From the NCBI GenBank assembly GCA_025201365.1, contig JAIXMF010000015.1:372001-436000 (forward strand): a stretch of 64,000 nt of DNA, read 5' to 3'. The stretch comes from Syncephalis plumigaleata. Lineage: Eukaryota; Zoopagomycota; Zoopagomycetes; Zoopagales; Piptocephalidaceae. Each line of letters opens with the position of its first letter. Position 1 is the first letter of the stretch. The notes below the pieces were generated by a model, which was given only the letters and a program-made list of their open reading frames with translations, made no database searches and had not been told where the DNA came from. A program made the position numbers and the translations under genes. Positions 11,269 through 24,100 of the stretch are shown here, in pieces.

Positions 11269-11946
11269 ATGTCGGTCGTTACCACTGCTTTTTGTACCTC
11301 GACCCGAGCTGGACCACAAACAGCACGTATTTATCCGGCGACAAATGGTCATGATACTCGTGCCGGCACCTTAACATTGGTGGCAACACCATTATCCGAC
11401 TCGATCGATGCTCGCAACTCTACTGCTCCAATGTCGTGTCACGATGTAAAATTCAAACCAGCCTCGTCCTTGCCATTACGACAAACTAGTCGTCTACCTG
11501 TATTTGCGCAAATTACCGATGAAGAACATCGACGTCAATCGCAGTTGCTATTGGCACGACTGCTACTAGAGGAATTCAGCCTGTTGCTCGTTGATCTTAG
11601 ATTGGCTCATAGTCGCTATCTGGAACAATTGGCCATGCTCGAGAAGCAGCGCATCTCGCCATTCCGACTTCAGAACGCGGAGGGTCTTGTCGTCAATAAG
11701 AAGGCCACGAGCTATGCCTTTGAAACGATCACCATGGCCGACCAGCTAATAAGCCGTACGCTAGCGTGTCAGTCGATCCTGAGACGATGCATCATTGCTG
11801 CTGGTCGACTAGAAATTGGTCTATGGTCCGAGGGAATTAACGAGCTACTACGCGGTATACGACAATTCCTATACACGCGCCATTGGTCTGTCTCGGCCGA
11901 TGCCACTCGCGTTGTCATCAAAACAGCGGGCAGTGCATTTTGCTGA
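11269..11946 (+). CDS. helical protein of unknown family, paralogue of the 25747 gene
   Basis: A single exon of 225 codons. The first ~70 residues are low-complexity. From about residue 75 (RLPVFAQITDEEHRRQ) to residue ~190 the protein is predicted by eye to be mostly helical and rich in Leu, Arg and Gln. This part aligns without gaps to residues 95-152 of the protein at 25747-26637: both have RLP[VI]F, a Thr, EExRR/ETRR, LLARxL, a conserved Glu, Asp and a LExLExxR-like ending followed by Pro. A second short match is ADQL followed by an Arg. I do not recognise the domain. The neighbours (UTP6, a DNA element) give no hint. Start: first ATG after a pyrimidine-rich leader. A real gene is likely because the paralogue conserves protein sequence. 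Confidence 0.75.
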   Translation: MSVVTTAFCTSTRAGPQTARIYPATNGHDTRAGTLTLVATPLSDSIDARNSTAPMSCHDVKFKPASSLPLRQTSRLPVFAQITDEEHRRQSQLLLARLLLEEFSLLLVDLRLAHSRYLEQLAMLEKQRISPFRLQNAEGLVVNKKATSYAFETITMADQLISRTLACQSILRRCIIAAGRLEIGLWSEGINELLRGIRQFLYTRHWSVSADATRVVIKTAGSAFC

Positions 11947-12354
11947 TAGCTAGATGATACCATTTTAGATATTACTATTCCTCCACTCTTGCATATAGCC
12001 ATTCCCCGTGCACCTATAATAACTATTAGACATCTAACTATTCTATTGTATTTATTACGCGAATCATCTACCATTTTAAATAAATTCTATTCGCTGATGG
12101 ACAACAGTCAAGCCATCAATCCTGAATTGCTACCACTACAGTATTTTCTAATGCAATGGAAACCATCTACTGGAAACTAAACAATACTAGTGTTTACATA
12201 TCGATACGTCCTTTTTTCTAGCCGGATCAGTAGATCCCATTTCTCTCTCCGATAAACAGTAATGAAACTTATTATAACACATTTGAAATTGTTACTTGAT
12301 TTGTACTATGAAACTAATTTATTATACGCAACACAGCAATGAAACCTGTATTTA
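11947..12354. other. 3' flank of the 11269 gene
   Basis: AT-rich DNA with several CAATGAAAC words and probable polyadenylation signals (AATAAATTC near 12078). A 63-codon frame at 11989-12180 has no recognisable features. The region ends at the TA that borders the inverted-repeat element. Confidence 0.5.
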
Positions 12355-13519
12355 CAGGCTTTTTCCATCCAATTTGCGCAGTTAGCCTTCTGTTTTATGA
12401 ATAAATAATGATGATGTTAACACTTACCGGCCTTTTGAGCCCCCTGCATTCTGTTTCCCAGCCCCCTCTGGAGAAGAACTGGGGTGGTTGACGATACAAC
12501 CCCGGTAATTTGTTATTTGTTGTTTGGTTCCTCGATGTCCTTGTCCTCCTTGTCTTGAATGATTGGAAGCAACGACACTTGGATGAAATTGTGTTGGAAC
12601 ATCGGTTCCACTACGAAGGCATTTGGTGATTTGAATGAAATCCAGACGAGCAACCATAACCCCGATTCCACAAACGATACTCGTATCCTTTAACTTGCAT
12701 GTCCTCTTAATCATTGTTTCGATGTGTGCATCTAATAGAATAATGAGTTAGTATACTGTAATAAATATCAAAGTGTAATGAGGTATACTTACCGTAAGGG
12801 ATCATGACAAGTAGTAGGACACTTTCTCATTGATAGTGTGGGAGCTATGGTTGCTCGATTTGCTCAAGCACAATGTGCAAGCGATATACAATAAGGTAGT
12901 GTAAGTAGAGTGTAATAGGGACGATTGAACTGGAAGATGAAGATAAGTTTATTCAATTCGTACAAAATAGGACCCATATTTATAGTGGATAATGTAACAT
13001 TATTCAATATTGAAACTATGGTGAGTGTTGAAGGGACATGGCTGTAATACCAACATAGACACCAATCTCATGATGCAGGAATGGTTGGGGGTAATAATGA
13101 GCAATAAGAAGCGCATCTCAGAAAGGATTACGTATACCTCTAGATACATTTCATCAGTGGTGTTACCTTCAGGTGCTCAAAAAAGGAGGATCAATGCATC
13201 AAAGTGGCACAACTCCAAAGGTTCAAGAAATGAAGGATCAGTGCAACAACGAGGATCAAACAACAGAAAACAACTTATCCGTGATTGTTATCGCTTTGCA
13301 TCCAAGATATGTAAGTTCTATCAACATGTCTATTATTTGTTATCACTAGTTGTAATATGTGATATCGCGATCATTAACATTTCCCTCAACTGCTAGGGCA
13401 ATGACAACTACTCAATGATAATAGCAGTGTGATAATGATGTTAACAATTGTGTTAATCTATTTATTAATAAACTGCAAACGTTAAAGGATAAATGCGCAA
13501 ATTGGATGGAAAAACACTG
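12355..13519. mobile_element. DNA transposon-like element with TIRs and TA target site
   Basis: The left end (from CAGGC at 12355) and the right end (…CACTG at 13519) form inverted repeats sharing TTTTTCCATCCAATTTGCGC. Both ends are flanked by TA (12353-12354 and 13520-13521), and the tips are CAG/CTG, as in the Tc1/mariner-pogo superfamily. Weaker similarity continues inward: GATGTTAAC occurs in direct orientation near both ends. No transposase (no DDE/D motifs) is visible. Two internal frames (12424-12714 minus, 13025-13396 plus) are unrecognised. At 1165 bp it is best viewed as a non-autonomous derivative. It sits between two genes without disrupting either. Confidence 0.7.
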
Positions 13520-13740
13520 TATGTTATGTTTTTGTTAACTCTCTTTATTATTCCACACATTCCTTCTCAATCCATTGTCACTTTTGTGCGTCTAACCAAT
13601 TCTGCCTGCCTGCCTTGACGCTCATGCCTACTCCTCACCATTCAAAAACATATTAACTCGTGCACCACACTCTCTCTCTCTCGCTCTCTCTTTCTTCTTC
13701 ATATTACTGTCATTTCTTTCCAACTTTACCATTCGTTATC

Positions 13741-16700
13741 ATGTACCAGTCCAACTATTCTAATGCCAATCCCAACTATGCAACGCCAATGCAACAGGGA
13801 GCACAGCAACAGCAGGTAATGAACCAGCTTGTTATGCGTCCTGTACCGGGAACTGGTCCGCCAGCCGGTAGTGGTCCAGCTTACGGCTTGCCCACCACAG
13901 GTGAATAAGATGAACTAGACTACTTGCGCGCACACTATTCCGCTAACAAGCAGTGTTATCTGCACGTAGAACCGCTTAATTTCCTACGTCCTTTGGACCA
14001 AAGAAAGTTTGAACAACTATTTGCCGGTGGCTCCTTAGATGGTCTTCGTATTGCAGGTAAGCAATAGCACTGCTTCCGATAATATAACTACAAACTATCT
14101 CTGACGATTACTTAAAGGTGATGCAGCTCGTGATATTCTACAGCGCTCCAAATTGTCGAATAGCGCACTGGCGCGTATATGGTAATGATTATACAGGCTG
14201 CAATATATATTATAAACTCGCATAATATTAATAATGGTATTGAATGTCGCAATCATGCGCATTATGAATAGGTCACTGGCCGACACTCGAAACGCTGGCT
14301 CGTTAACTTTCCTGAGTTTGCCGTAGCCATGTATTTGACGAATCTGGCCGTGCAAGGCAACGATATACCGAATCAGCTACCGGCAAAGGTTCGCGATGAA
14401 GTTAGTCGTATAATGAATGCACCGGGCGGTTTAGTGCGTGTCACCGATAGTGGTAAGGGCTTAAATCCACATGGACGCCTCTTACGGGACCGGTGCAAAT
14501 GTCGAACATGCAAGTGGCTCCGGTGAATACCTTCCAACAGTCAGCAATGCCACCACCACCGCCTAGTAGCATTTCATCTTATAGCACGATTAGCGGCAGT
14601 AGCAACTATACGAATCAACTGCAACCATACCAAGCACCTGCACTGTCGAATACAATGCCGAACAACTTTATGCCAGCATCATCGAGCAATGCTAATGTCC
14701 CATGGGCGGTAACACCAGAAGAGAAGGCCGCCTATGATCAAGTGTTTTCCGCGTGGGATACCCGTGGCATTGGCTTCATTTCCGGGGAAACGGCCAGACA
14801 AATCTTCGGCCAGTCAGGTTTGGGCCAGTCGGCATTAGCGCAGATCTGGCAGCTAGCCGACACTCAGAATCACGGCAAGTTAAACGCAGACGAATTTGCC
14901 GTAGCGATGCATTTAATTCATCGTGCATTGGCGGGTCAGCCGGTGCCATATCGACTTAGTCCGATCTTATACCACCTTCAACACGCGATTTAAGCAGTTC
15001 GGTAAGCTCGCTCAAGAACTCGCTCGTTCAAGACATTGTACAACAACGACATATGAGTGCAGCTTATGGTGGCAAGTTTGCCGGAACCACCAGCGGCATC
15101 AATAGTCCCTCGGGCTCGATGCGTTCCCAGTACGGCGGGAAAGGACGCGACACGGATGACTGGGATAGCGTGTATCGTCCACCGCGTATGGGCGATGTTC
15201 GCAAACTAGACGACGACGATTTGTTCAATGAGATCGAGTCATCGGGCTATCGGTCGGCCAATCGACGTAAACCAGCACCGCGCCGTAAGGCCGATGATCC
15301 CTGGGGTAATCTACGCTCGACCGCCGAGCGTTATGGCACATCCTCTTTATCGGGTTCAGGCGCATCTACACCGTTAGACGAGAAGGAGGGCTCGGGTAGA
15401 GCATCGCAAGAAACAATTGCCGAACTAAGGAAACAACTAGGAGAACAGCGAATTCTGTTGGAAGCACTATCCTACTCGGCTGGAGATGCAGACGCGCAAT
15501 ACGTGACCGACGATGAACGAAAAGCTCGCGACGATATGCGTGAAGTTGCCATGAAAGTACGGGAACTTGAGAAACGAATTGCCATTGCAGAAGGTGCACA
15601 ACATCTACTAGAAGATAAAGATTCCGAGGTAGCAACATTGGGTATTTCACTCGATAAAATGGATCTAAGTAAGTTTACTCCTGCCGCTGTTGCTGAGAAT
15701 ACCGAAGGCAAGTTACCCGCGACCACATCCGAATCGGCATCATTAGCACATCTGGATTCATCATCATCATCATCATCAAAGGTTGACGCCGCTATCACCG
15801 CATCACGTACCTCGTCCACCTATAAGTCTTCTCCACCAGTCTCGGCCACTTCATCGCAGGGATCAACACCATTGACATCTTCGAAGGCATCCGATCCAGA
15901 TGCTATTAAGAATAGAGCAGCAGAGCTATTAGCACAGCGTATGGCCGCATTAACAGGCAAGTCCATTCCTGTGCAAGCGGCTAAGCCGGCTGAACCGGAG
16001 AAACCAGCAGTGCAGGAAGTGTCGAAGGAGCCGGCAAAGGATGCAACACCAACAATGTCGAGCTTACTTGCCTCGGCTACCACCAAGGAGGAGCGACAAA
16101 AGATCATCCAAGAACAGGCGGAGAAACGTATGAAGGAACGGGAGAGATTCCTACGAGAAACGATGGGTAACCGTTTCCCAACCTCGCCAACACCATCGCA
16201 AACCGCATCAACAGATGGTGCATCATCTAATGCTACTGTCACCAACACTATTACAGAGAACAAGGCTGAACCAGCAAATAAACCCGAGGAAACGGCGGCA
16301 GCATTACCAGCTGTTGCTGGTAGTAATAATCCATTCCGTAGCATGGCCACTGCTACTATCACTTCCAATACGCCGGCGGAAGATGACGAGGCAGCTGCTC
16401 GTCGTAAAGAAGAAGAACAAGCAGAGGTGGAAAGACAACGTGTCGCAGCTCGTGAAGCAATGTTGAATAATGCTAAAGCAGCCAGAGAGCGTGCGCAACA
16501 AGCAGAGAAAGAAGCATTGCAACAAGCGGCCAGCACCTATCGACCTAGCGGTGCGACATCGCCAGCAGTATCTACCGCCACGGCATTCGATGTAGTTAAA
16601 GGTACCGAAGCTGGTCGATCCTCCATGGCAAATGATCGAGATGCGATAGCCGAGGCTGCACGTAATGCACGCGCACAAATCTCGGATGCATTCAAGACGC

Positions 16701-17386
16701 AAAGCTCCGAGAGTACTCGCTCCTCTGCTAGTGAATGGGACATGGTGAATAAGAATGAGGCACCACTTGCACCCGGTTCAAGTGTTGACACCAGGAAGGA
16801 TGACGTGGATGCTGCTGTAGCATCTGCCACATCAGCATTATTCGGTGGAGTAAGCACGGGTGCATCCACAGCTACGACTCACGCCACTAATACTACTAGT
16901 AGTGTATGGCCAGGTACGTATTATTGCTATTGTTATTGTTATTGTTATTACAACGCATAACTAATATTATGACTAGGATCATTCGAGGCGCGTGCACTCT
17001 ACGAGTATACAGGACAGAATGCGGATGATCTCTCACTTGCCGCGGGTGACGTCATTCTCGTACAACCTTGCGCTGACACAACAAGCCCCTGGTGGTTTGC
17101 ACGTAAACTAAAGGGTGCTAACATTGGTGCTGAAGGCTGGTTCCCGATCAGTTATGTAGAACGACTTGGTGAAGGTACGTCTACTAGCAGTGCCGGCGCA
17201 TCATCAGTAGCTGTCATAGGGCGTGGTCAAATACTCTATGAGTTTGCAGCGCAGGATGCCGGAGAGGTAAGCGTTGCCGCAGGACAAACAGTCGACGTAC
17301 TGAATCGCAACGACCCCGATTGGTGGCGTGTACGATACAATGGGCAAGAAGGCTTGGTACCCGCAGCTTATGTTCAACTCGAGTAG
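13741..17386 (+). CDS. EH- and SH3-domain endocytic scaffold (Pan1/intersectin type)
   Basis: The predicted protein has two EH domains, a long Ala/Ser/Glu-rich and partly coiled middle, and two C-terminal SH3 domains. EH1 spans the exons from 13970: PLDQRKFEQLF, LARIW|SLAD and FAVAMYLTNL are typical. EH2 (about 14700-14960) has a helix-loop-helix with DTRGIGFISG and FAVAMHLIHRAL. SH3-1 (16977-17170) contains ALYEY and WWFARK; SH3-2 (17215-17386) contains LYEFAAQD and WWRVRY. Such proteins organise actin assembly and coat formation at endocytic sites. Exons: 13741-13900, 13970-14056, 14118-14181, 14272-14452, 14515-16913, 16977-17386. A one-base frame change near 14945-14966, just before the conserved DLIPPSTRDL, has no usable intron and is probably an indel. 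Fungal Pan1 usually lacks SH3 domains, so the layout is closer to animal intersectin. Confidence 0.88.
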
Positions 17387-17763
17387 TATCACAATATCTA
17401 TCTTATTATAGCAAACAATTTACATTCTCTTTATTTGATTAAACAATGCGTGCATATGTGTGTATTCAATATAGAAATGTCCCAGTAACCTTTACTATTA
17501 TTTTATCGATATTCTAATGAAATATCACAACAAACAATATACAAGTCATTTATCAACAAACAATAACAATAACAATAATGCATTGACTGAGAATGAATGA
17601 TACATTACTGATTGCTCTGTTTTTTACGTGTACTGATACAAACGTTTATTATGATGATTTTAGTAAGAATCGCAATAAACAACACGAATAACAATATGCG
17701 CTCAATATACAAAAGAGAACGAGGAGAGAGAAAAGAGAAGAAAAGAGAAGAGAGAATGAAAGA
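17387..17763. other. spacer between convergent genes
   Basis: 377 bp of AT-rich DNA between the 3' ends of the EH/SH3 gene and the minus-strand gene. It contains CAATAA/AATAAC runs that could serve as polyadenylation signals for either transcript, and a purine-rich GAGAAAAGAGAA stretch near 17720-17755. No gene is seen. Confidence 0.6.
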
Positions 17764-20700
17764 TTAGGCACCGTCAAAACCTTCGAAATGCTCCATTTGA
17801 ACTAGTGTACCATATTCACTCTGTGACCATCTATCGGTATTGTTGCTGCTTACGTAACTGACGGCAGAAACATTCGATATTGGACGAGAGGCATATAGAT
17901 TAGATCTAGGTCGACGACGTCTAATGGATCGGTATCGAATTGATCCCGAATGACTAGGTGAAGTCATGGAGGGATTGCGTTGTTGTTGTTGTTGTTGATG
18001 GTGATGATGATGATGATGATGGGTGAATGTAGATGGCGCATTGGCGTTGAAAAAGCCACGACGCCAACTACCGATAATAAGCATGCGCAACTCATCCGCT
18101 AGACTAGGTGTGATCAGTTGCGTAGCATGTTCATTGCTGTTGCTGTCTACATTGGATACTGTCCTAAGTGTAGATGAATTAGAGTTAATGGGCAGATGCT
18201 TATCACGTTGATTTGGCATCAAAGAAGAGGATGTTGCTAGACTTGATCTTTGTAATAGTTGACGAGCAATAGTATTGGATGGTATCATAGTAGCATTCGG
18301 TAAAGCTTTAACAGTTGATATTGATGTATCTATTGACTGATGATGATGATATCGAGATGGAGATGAATGTCGCAAGTCAGACCAGCGTCGACGATTCATG
18401 CTGGAAAAGCGTAGACTAGCGGCTTCTACGGTAGATGTATATTTCCTTACGCTACTGGAGAGACGATGACTGCTAATGGCAAATCCATGGTAACTATTAG
18501 GACGTGTCACATGTCTAAAAGTGGTGTCCTCGTAAAGTGAGGATCGACTACGACGACCGCCATAATGTTTACCACTACCCTTTACGGTAGATTTCAAGGG
18601 ATGTACACTTTGCTGTTGTTGCTTGACCAAATCTAAAGGCTGGCCCGGCCGATTATTAGGTAGCATGGTTGTTTGCGGGTATAAATCACTATATTGGTAC
18701 ATGGTCGCATTGCCCGATGACCGCGGAGAAGCGGCGATCATTAGGGCAAGACGAGTTGCACTTAGTCTAGCATGTAAGGTGGCAAGATGACGACGTGTAT
18801 GTTGCTGCTGCTGCTGTTGTTTCGCCAATCCTGCTTTGCCTTGATGTAAATCGAAAAGAGTTGGGGAGATTTCACGCCATCGACTCATCATATCTTCGCC
18901 GTATAAAAGACTCGGCGAGGATAATGGACGAGGTTGCTGTTGCCGTTGCTCTTTAGCGCGAATGGAATTATTAGTGTTCAATAAAGTTGGTATAGATCTT
19001 TTACTGGTTAACACGGTAGACTGCATTCCTAAATGACTGGTAGCAATCCTGGTGGTCTCGCTATAGCTTGCTAGTTGCGAAATAAAATGATTAGAATCCG
19101 TGGATTTCACGGTGATCGACTGCATCGGTTCGACAGCACTCCATGGTCGTAGTAGATGGCGCTTAAGGTCCGTGCTACTATCGACGCTGGAGAGACTGTT
19201 TATCTTTTGTCGAAGCATATGAGATGGATGGCCGAAACCATCGGTGGTCGGCCAGATTGAACGAACACTGGGTCGAGCAGGCTGTCGTCGACGTACATTA
19301 CCATTATGCTGATTGCTACTACTGAAAGCGGTAACAAAACTAGCATCGCTAATGGTATGTGCACCGGAATTACCACCACTGCCAACATGTCGATGATAGT
19401 CACTCGATGATGATGGCAATGACGGTGATGCTGCTGATGATGGTGATGACGATGATAGTAATCCATGATCATCATCATCACGACTACGAGCGAACCACGA
19501 GAAGATACGCCAGCTACGTCCTACAGGCTGCGGACGACGACGAAAACTACCCGCTACATCATTCTCGTCTGCATAAGAGACGGGACGTGAAGCGGTAGCA
19601 GCAGAAGTAGTGTAAGCACGCGCGCGTGTTTGACGTGATCTACCCACTTGCTCAGAGGTAGATTCGGAGGATTGCATGGCCAACGCTCGTAGTAGATCAC
19701 CGCTACGAGACTTGCGATACGATGCTTGTGCTGTACTCGTTGAATCGGCATAAGCGTGGACGTTAGATCCGGTTACTTGATCGATCACCGGTTGTTGATT
19801 TGGAAACTCGTTTTATAGTCGTTTACGGTGGATGTACGACCGATGGATACCACGGGTTCAGAGTGTAATGCTGTCACGGCAACTGAACTAGCGGGAGATA
19901 AACGAAGTCTACCGCTACGTGTTCGCGTAATACTTAATTGACTACGACGGTTACGCTCGTTGCGTGATAACTCGAATGGATTTGGTGTGGGCGTGGATGG
20001 TGTTTCAACATCGGGAGAGGCGGTCATGTGAAGTGGCGAGGTATGTGGGCCATCCATCGTTGCGGTATCAATGACTAATGGCTTGGATGGACCTTCCACT
20101 ACTTCAACGTTATCGACAATGGATGATGTGGCATCGACTATGCTATTATCGTACATTTCAACATTCTGTTCACTAGCATCAGGTGCGTCGTCGAGTATTT
20201 CTTCTTGTTGCTCCAATGGATTAGCCGATACTGAATTATCTTGCTGAATAATGGGATCACTAGTTGACAATGATTGCTGATGATCTAATGCTTCAACGGT
20301 CGGTTGTTCATCAACGGTAATCGGCCGATCTTGTTCCTGGGCTAGTGCAGTATTGTCGGCAGCCACTTCCACTTCATCGACTAGCATATCTTCTTTTACA
20401 TCGGGTACATCGCGTAAAGCTGCCGTTACCACGGGTGAGAGGACCATGGCTGAATCAAGGCTGTTTCGTGATTTTAGCCGTTTCAATTCTTCCTCTGCCT
20501 CGGTGAATAACACGTCAACATCCCATCCTCGGTTGTCGCGTTCATTCATGATGCTGACCCGCTTGTCTGCCTCGAGTGCCACTTTACGTCGGCGTAGCTT
20601 CCTTACTTTTGACTTCTTTTCTGGCATGCCAGTACTGCCACTAGCAGAGATCGAGTCGTTCATGCTGCTTTCCGACACGTCACTCTTCTCCGACAGTGAT

Positions 20701-21197
20701 GGTGTCGTGTTCTTCTTGCGTATAAAACCGGATACAACATTACGTAATCCACTATTACTGGATGTTGAACTGCGGCGTGTTTCAGGCGAGGAATCACCTG
20801 CTACTAGGGTTTTTTTACTATCAGATTTGCCGAATAGTTTCTTGTCTCCAATTAATGGAAACTGTTGTGGTAACGAAGGCATGGTGATTGAACGCGTCCT
20901 AACCAGTCTGGAGAACTTGTCGGAGGCGGATTTTTCAGGTGAATGTGATGATGCATGATCTGCAGCAGTAGTAGTTGCAGTGGTGATAGTGGTGGTGGTG
21001 AAACTATCTGCACGATGGCGTTGCTTCGTGGAAGATAACGAGGATGAACCAACCGCCGGCAAGTAGCCAGAGAATCGACGAGTAAGCATATTTCGAACGG
21101 ATGCTGCCCTGGTAGGTATGATTAAATCATCCTGATCCGTGTCAATATCACGTCTTTGCTTATTGGCAGTAGAATCTTTTGACGATGTAGTAGACAT
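17764..21197 (-). CDS. large Ser-rich disordered protein of unknown function
   Basis: Two long frames abut: 19785-21197 (470 codons, starts at an ATG) and 17764 to about 19800 (some 675 codons, no ATG at its upstream end). They overlap by a few bases, off by one nucleotide, and the second has no start of its own, so one gene with a frame break or an unresolved intron near 19780-19810 is most likely. The protein is rich in Ser, Thr, Arg and Gln, with poly-Gln and poly-His runs near 17975-18025. Short conserved-looking islands are basic: SVRNMLTRRFSGYLP near the N-terminus, KVRKLRRRKVALEADKR in the middle, and SWRIFSWFARSRD after the junction. These could be phosphorylation or membrane/actin-binding islands in a signalling protein; I recognise no domain. 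Confidence 0.65.
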
Positions 21198-24100
21198 TTT
21201 TCAAGTAAACACAATAGAAGAGGGTTGATGTAATAGCGGTATCGTTAAGCTATATTAAAACGTAACATATAGATGCGACTACAAGGGATAATTATAATAA
21301 CAATATGAACAATGTCGATATTCCTAGAGTATTGACATCAATTCAAGTGCACGTACACAAACAACATATATATAAATAAATAAGGTTAAACGAAAGGAAA
21401 AGAGAACTGAGCGTGGAACAGAGACAACGGAGTTTGAACGAAGAAAGGGAAATAACAATAATAATAATATGCGGTAAACTGTAGTCGATACTAAAATGCC
21501 AGCCTTAGAGGAAATAACGGAGCACACGACATACGCGTACACGACAGTTGTTTTACGCACACGTATACAAAAAGAAAAAGAAAACAACAGCACCAACCGA
21601 AAGAAAGAGAAGTGGAGAAAGAAATATGAGAAGAGAAGAGGAGAGGAAAACTAAAAAGAGAAGAAAAGAAAGCTTGATCGTAGTCACAAATGAGCGGGAA
21701 ACTAGGCTAAATAGTAAAAGGGAACAGAAGGTATATACAACGAGCTGCAAGATCAATCATGTGAGCAGTATTGTGGTAACAACGGGTATAGCATCCGTTT
21801 TTACGTCTACGAACTAGAAAGTCGTCATAAGTGACAAGTGACAAGTGACAAGCGATAAAAAGTGGACACGATGCCATTGTACGGCCTGCAGGTCCGCCCT
21901 TTTTCCTACATTGTTTAAAACATACCAAGAAAAAGAGAGAGAGAGAGCACTTCACCATGTGTGTGTAACTGTGCGGCCTATCTGCTGAGTTATCCGGTGA
22001 CCATGCAAGCGACCGGACACATACATACAGCACACCCTCGTTCATACAGCACACACGCATGCTACGTCAACAATGGCATGGTCGTTTCTTTAGTAAGTAA
22101 GCAAGTAAGTAAGCTATATCCTTTGCATGCTAATGGACATGTCGTCATTGTTACTCGTATACGTGGGTAGATAGGCAGTACTTATTGCAGCTGTTGATGC
22201 ACCTTTCCTCTAGGATGACCTATGTACAATGGCTTACGCTACAAAAGTATAGCTCCTCTCTAGTTAGTCAGCGTTACTCTACCGGTACAAGTGGAACCCT
22301 AATGAATGAGTGAATTCACTCTCTGTCATGGTTGACTACTAGGCCTGCTGATGATCAGCTGATCTCGTCATCATCGGTCATTTCGTAATTATCCGTATGA
22401 GACATGCACACTTTAAAGCTTATACCACAATGATCGGTTTATTGAATGCTCAAATAATAAATAATGATGTTGTATATCATCATAATACATCACTGTCATT
22501 GATAAAGAACAAATATAACTCATTTGATGATTGTTAATACGTGTTAGCTTCGCAATATAATCATTGATTAGTTGATGATGAATTGTCATGTAACATTAGA
22601 TACATTCAATGGCAGTTTCACAATGTACAATAGTATCACAATCCATGTTGATTTGCTTATACTGTTGCCATGTCTGCATGGAACTTACTAAATACGAAGA
22701 ACAATGATGGTCATGGATGTTCTGCGTAAGAATATATAGACATTACTTGGGAATATTTTGTGTATAGATTAAGCAGTAGGCGAGGCTAGTTCTCCGAACA
22801 GAAAAAAAAGACTTTTCTTCTTCGCCTTCCTCGACGCGTTACATGTAGACAAAAAAGAAATACTTGGTCCCATTTCTACTGTGGCCTATTCGAGACATGT
22901 GTCGCAGTTGTAATGTGGTCCTACAATCTGCCATTTATAGCTGGACCATCGTTGAGTTGCCATCTTTGCTAGAGTCGACCACCTGCGAGAGCCGAATAGG
23001 GAAACATTCGTTCCAAATACACATTGACTTGAAATGCCGCTCCTCGTCAAGCAGTACGGTGTGCGTTTGTGCATATGTGCGTACGTGTATTGATTATCGC
23101 TTACAGTCACTGGTATGGAATAAGGAGAACACCTACCAGATGGAGATAAAACTTGTATGTGTGTGTGTGTGTGTTCAACAATGATGTATATCAGATGTTT
23201 CAACGTACCCATTATTCTATTGGAATGTAGTAATCACTAGTTATTGGGATGGTCTAGAATCAACCATTTAGCTCATCCTCTGGTTAGTGACTACTAAACC
23301 ACACTTGATGTGGTCACTTCTTTATATTCCCATATCAATAAGTGATTCCATTGGACATACACTCTATTCGTATTTGTATAGATGTATAGATGGGTAATAG
23401 TCACTACTGCTACACCTTGACGCTGAGTAACAATCATATGATTGTAAATGTCTCTATCTTCTTCATCAAGCAGGACAAATTACATCGTTTAGTCACGTCA
23501 AGAAAAAAGAACGACTCATTTCGTCCAATGATACACGGCCACTTTGACAACGCCGCGATAAAATTATACTAAAAACCTTCTATTGCCACACGTGGCATGT
23601 TCAACTCGTGTTGCATACCCCGACCTATCCGAAAATGGTCACTTTTAGTATTTACGATGGCAAGCAAATGGCTTTTTAAGACACGGATGAATTTGCCATT
23701 GACGCCATCTCGCTTTCTTTTCTCCACATCGAGACAATCCCAGTTTTGTCCTTTCCTGCTTTTTTTCGCTACTACTACTACAACCACTACTATTCTACTA
23801 CTCTATAACGCTACGTAACGACTACCATACATTTACTTATTTCTCTACAAACGTTGGATTTCCTAACTCGTACGATTACACGACATTTATGATTGGATAC
23901 TAGTGTGTGTGGTGCTCTTCTTTTTTATCTACTTGCTTTTTCATTCAACGTAACGATAAAGCAAAGAGAAAAACAAGCAACATCACATCAGACTCTTCCT
24001 TCTTCATATCTATCGTCCTATTATCAATCGTTGGTTTATTTCTTACGCTTTAGATTACGTTAACGACTTTTCTTGCTATATTTGCTGCTTTGTTGTCTCG

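Noticed and set aside
12424-13396. Frames inside the TIR element as transposase
   Set aside because: Short, on opposite strands, with no DDE or helix-turn-helix motif.
15366-16869. Antisense frames opposite the EH/SH3 gene
   Set aside because: They are the mirror of the Ala/Ser/Glu-rich coding frame, which is supported by domains on both sides.
18023-20958. Plus-strand frames opposite the Ser-rich gene
   Set aside because: Ser codons give open antisense frames; these have no independent motif.
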